A stretch of 64,000 bases of DNA from Aricia agestis (lineage: Eukaryota > Arthropoda > Insecta > Lepidoptera > Lycaenidae): assembly GCF_905147365.1 (NCBI RefSeq), contig NC_056413.1, positions 4,356,501-4,420,500 on the forward strand, read 5' to 3'. A model generated the notes under the pieces. That model did no database searches. It was given only the letters and a program-made list of their open reading frames with translations, and was not told the DNA's origin. Below are positions 63,516 to 64,000 of the stretch, in pieces; the first letter of the stretch is position 1, and each line of letters starts with the position of its first letter. Position numbers and translations under genes: made by a program.

Positions 63516-64000
63516 ATGGGAAAAAACCGAACCCTTATAGATTCGTCATGTCTGTCTGTCTGTCTGTCCGTCCGTATGTCACAGCCACTTTTCTCCGAAA
63601 CCATAAGAGCTATACTATTGAAACTTGGTAAGTAGAAGATTTTGATACAAAAATGGAAAAATTATTAAAAACTAGCTTTTACCCGCAGCTTCGCTCGCGT
63701 TAAAACGTATTATTATAATATTATAGCTGTTGCCCGCGACTTTGTCCGCATTAACATGGTATAATAACGGAAATGGATAATTTTGAAATGGATTAATTTG
63801 CCGATGGAAAAGTCCCCTGCATATTGATCAAAGGTCACTCGTAAACTGTATGTTTAGCTTAGGTTGGAATAAATTGACTTTTAAATAATAACTATATTCC
63901 TACAAAGGAGAATTAAAACTTAACACTAACGACGTTAAACCATTTTGATGTAAGCAACAATCCCAGGAGGTTGAGTTTGGGAGGGCGTAGCCCCCCCAAG
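63516..64000. other. Repeat debris to the window end
   Basis: 63535-63575 is a CTGTCTGTCTGTCTGTCCG-type microsatellite within a related repeat. About 63672-63760 holds two divergent family S starts (GCAGCTTCGCTCGCGTTAA, and GTTGCCCGCGACTTTGTCCG). The end at 63990 reads GTAGCCCCCCC. No gene. Confidence 0.5.

Overview
The window reads as lepidopteran (moth or butterfly) nuclear DNA. It is AT-rich and almost everywhere built of interspersed repeats typical of that order: SINEs with tRNA-like boxes, palindromic MITEs, CR1/Jockey-, RTE- and I-like LINEs, a gypsy LTR element, and short dispersed families ending in a CTAG-like or TCTGTCTGTCTG tail. Host genes are sparse, one intron-split and one intronless. 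No bacterial or organellar signal was seen.

Layout. 1-28 kb: no recognisable complete host gene. It holds repeat fragments, two CR1/Jockey-type LINE 3' ends (4.1-4.7 and 16.1-16.7 kb), six copies of a SINE sharing that LINE's tail (one lies further on, at 27.8 kb), many hairpin MITEs, a GC-rich island with a good minus-strand splice donor (13.06-13.56 kb), and a 2.6 kb element with perfect 28-bp terminal inverted repeats (24.0-26.6 kb) carrying an unassigned coding remnant. 28.4-33.7 kb: a young gypsy-type LTR retrotransposon on the minus strand, with gag, protease-RT, RNase H-integrase and two near-identical LTRs; pol is broken by a small deletion and a MITE sits in the 5' LTR. 34-40.7 kb: intergenic DNA with large palindromic elements, a 52-53 bp minisatellite and nested insertions in TA microsatellites. 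40.8-43.5 kb: a decayed RTE-like LINE, lying tail-to-tail with an apparently intact, intronless cytochrome P450 gene on the minus strand (43.5-45.0 kb). 46.2-47.5 kb: a 5'-truncated RTE-like LINE with a long open RT frame. 48.1-52.6 kb: an I-like LINE on the minus strand with ORF1 zinc knuckles, endonuclease, RT, RNase H and a Cys/His C-terminus, broken by several frameshifts. 53.77-58.67 kb: a five-exon plus-strand Bax-inhibitor-1 family gene (TMBIM4/lifeguard-4 type), its introns loaded with MITEs and SINEs. 59-64 kb: repeat-rich DNA with one possible terminal exon on the minus strand near 63.0 kb.

How it fits together. The two confident host genes have unrelated jobs: membrane xenobiotic or endogenous-substrate oxidation, and Golgi/ER calcium and cell-death control. 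The main content is a layered record of transposition: SINEs inside MITEs, MITEs inside MITEs, and a MITE inside an LTR. These layers let relative insertion order and some target-site duplications be read directly. I did not find a clearly new biological system. The best candidates for something undescribed are the 2.6 kb TIR element with coding remnant, the SINE/LINE tail pair, the P450 with an altered I-helix, and several very precise palindromes.
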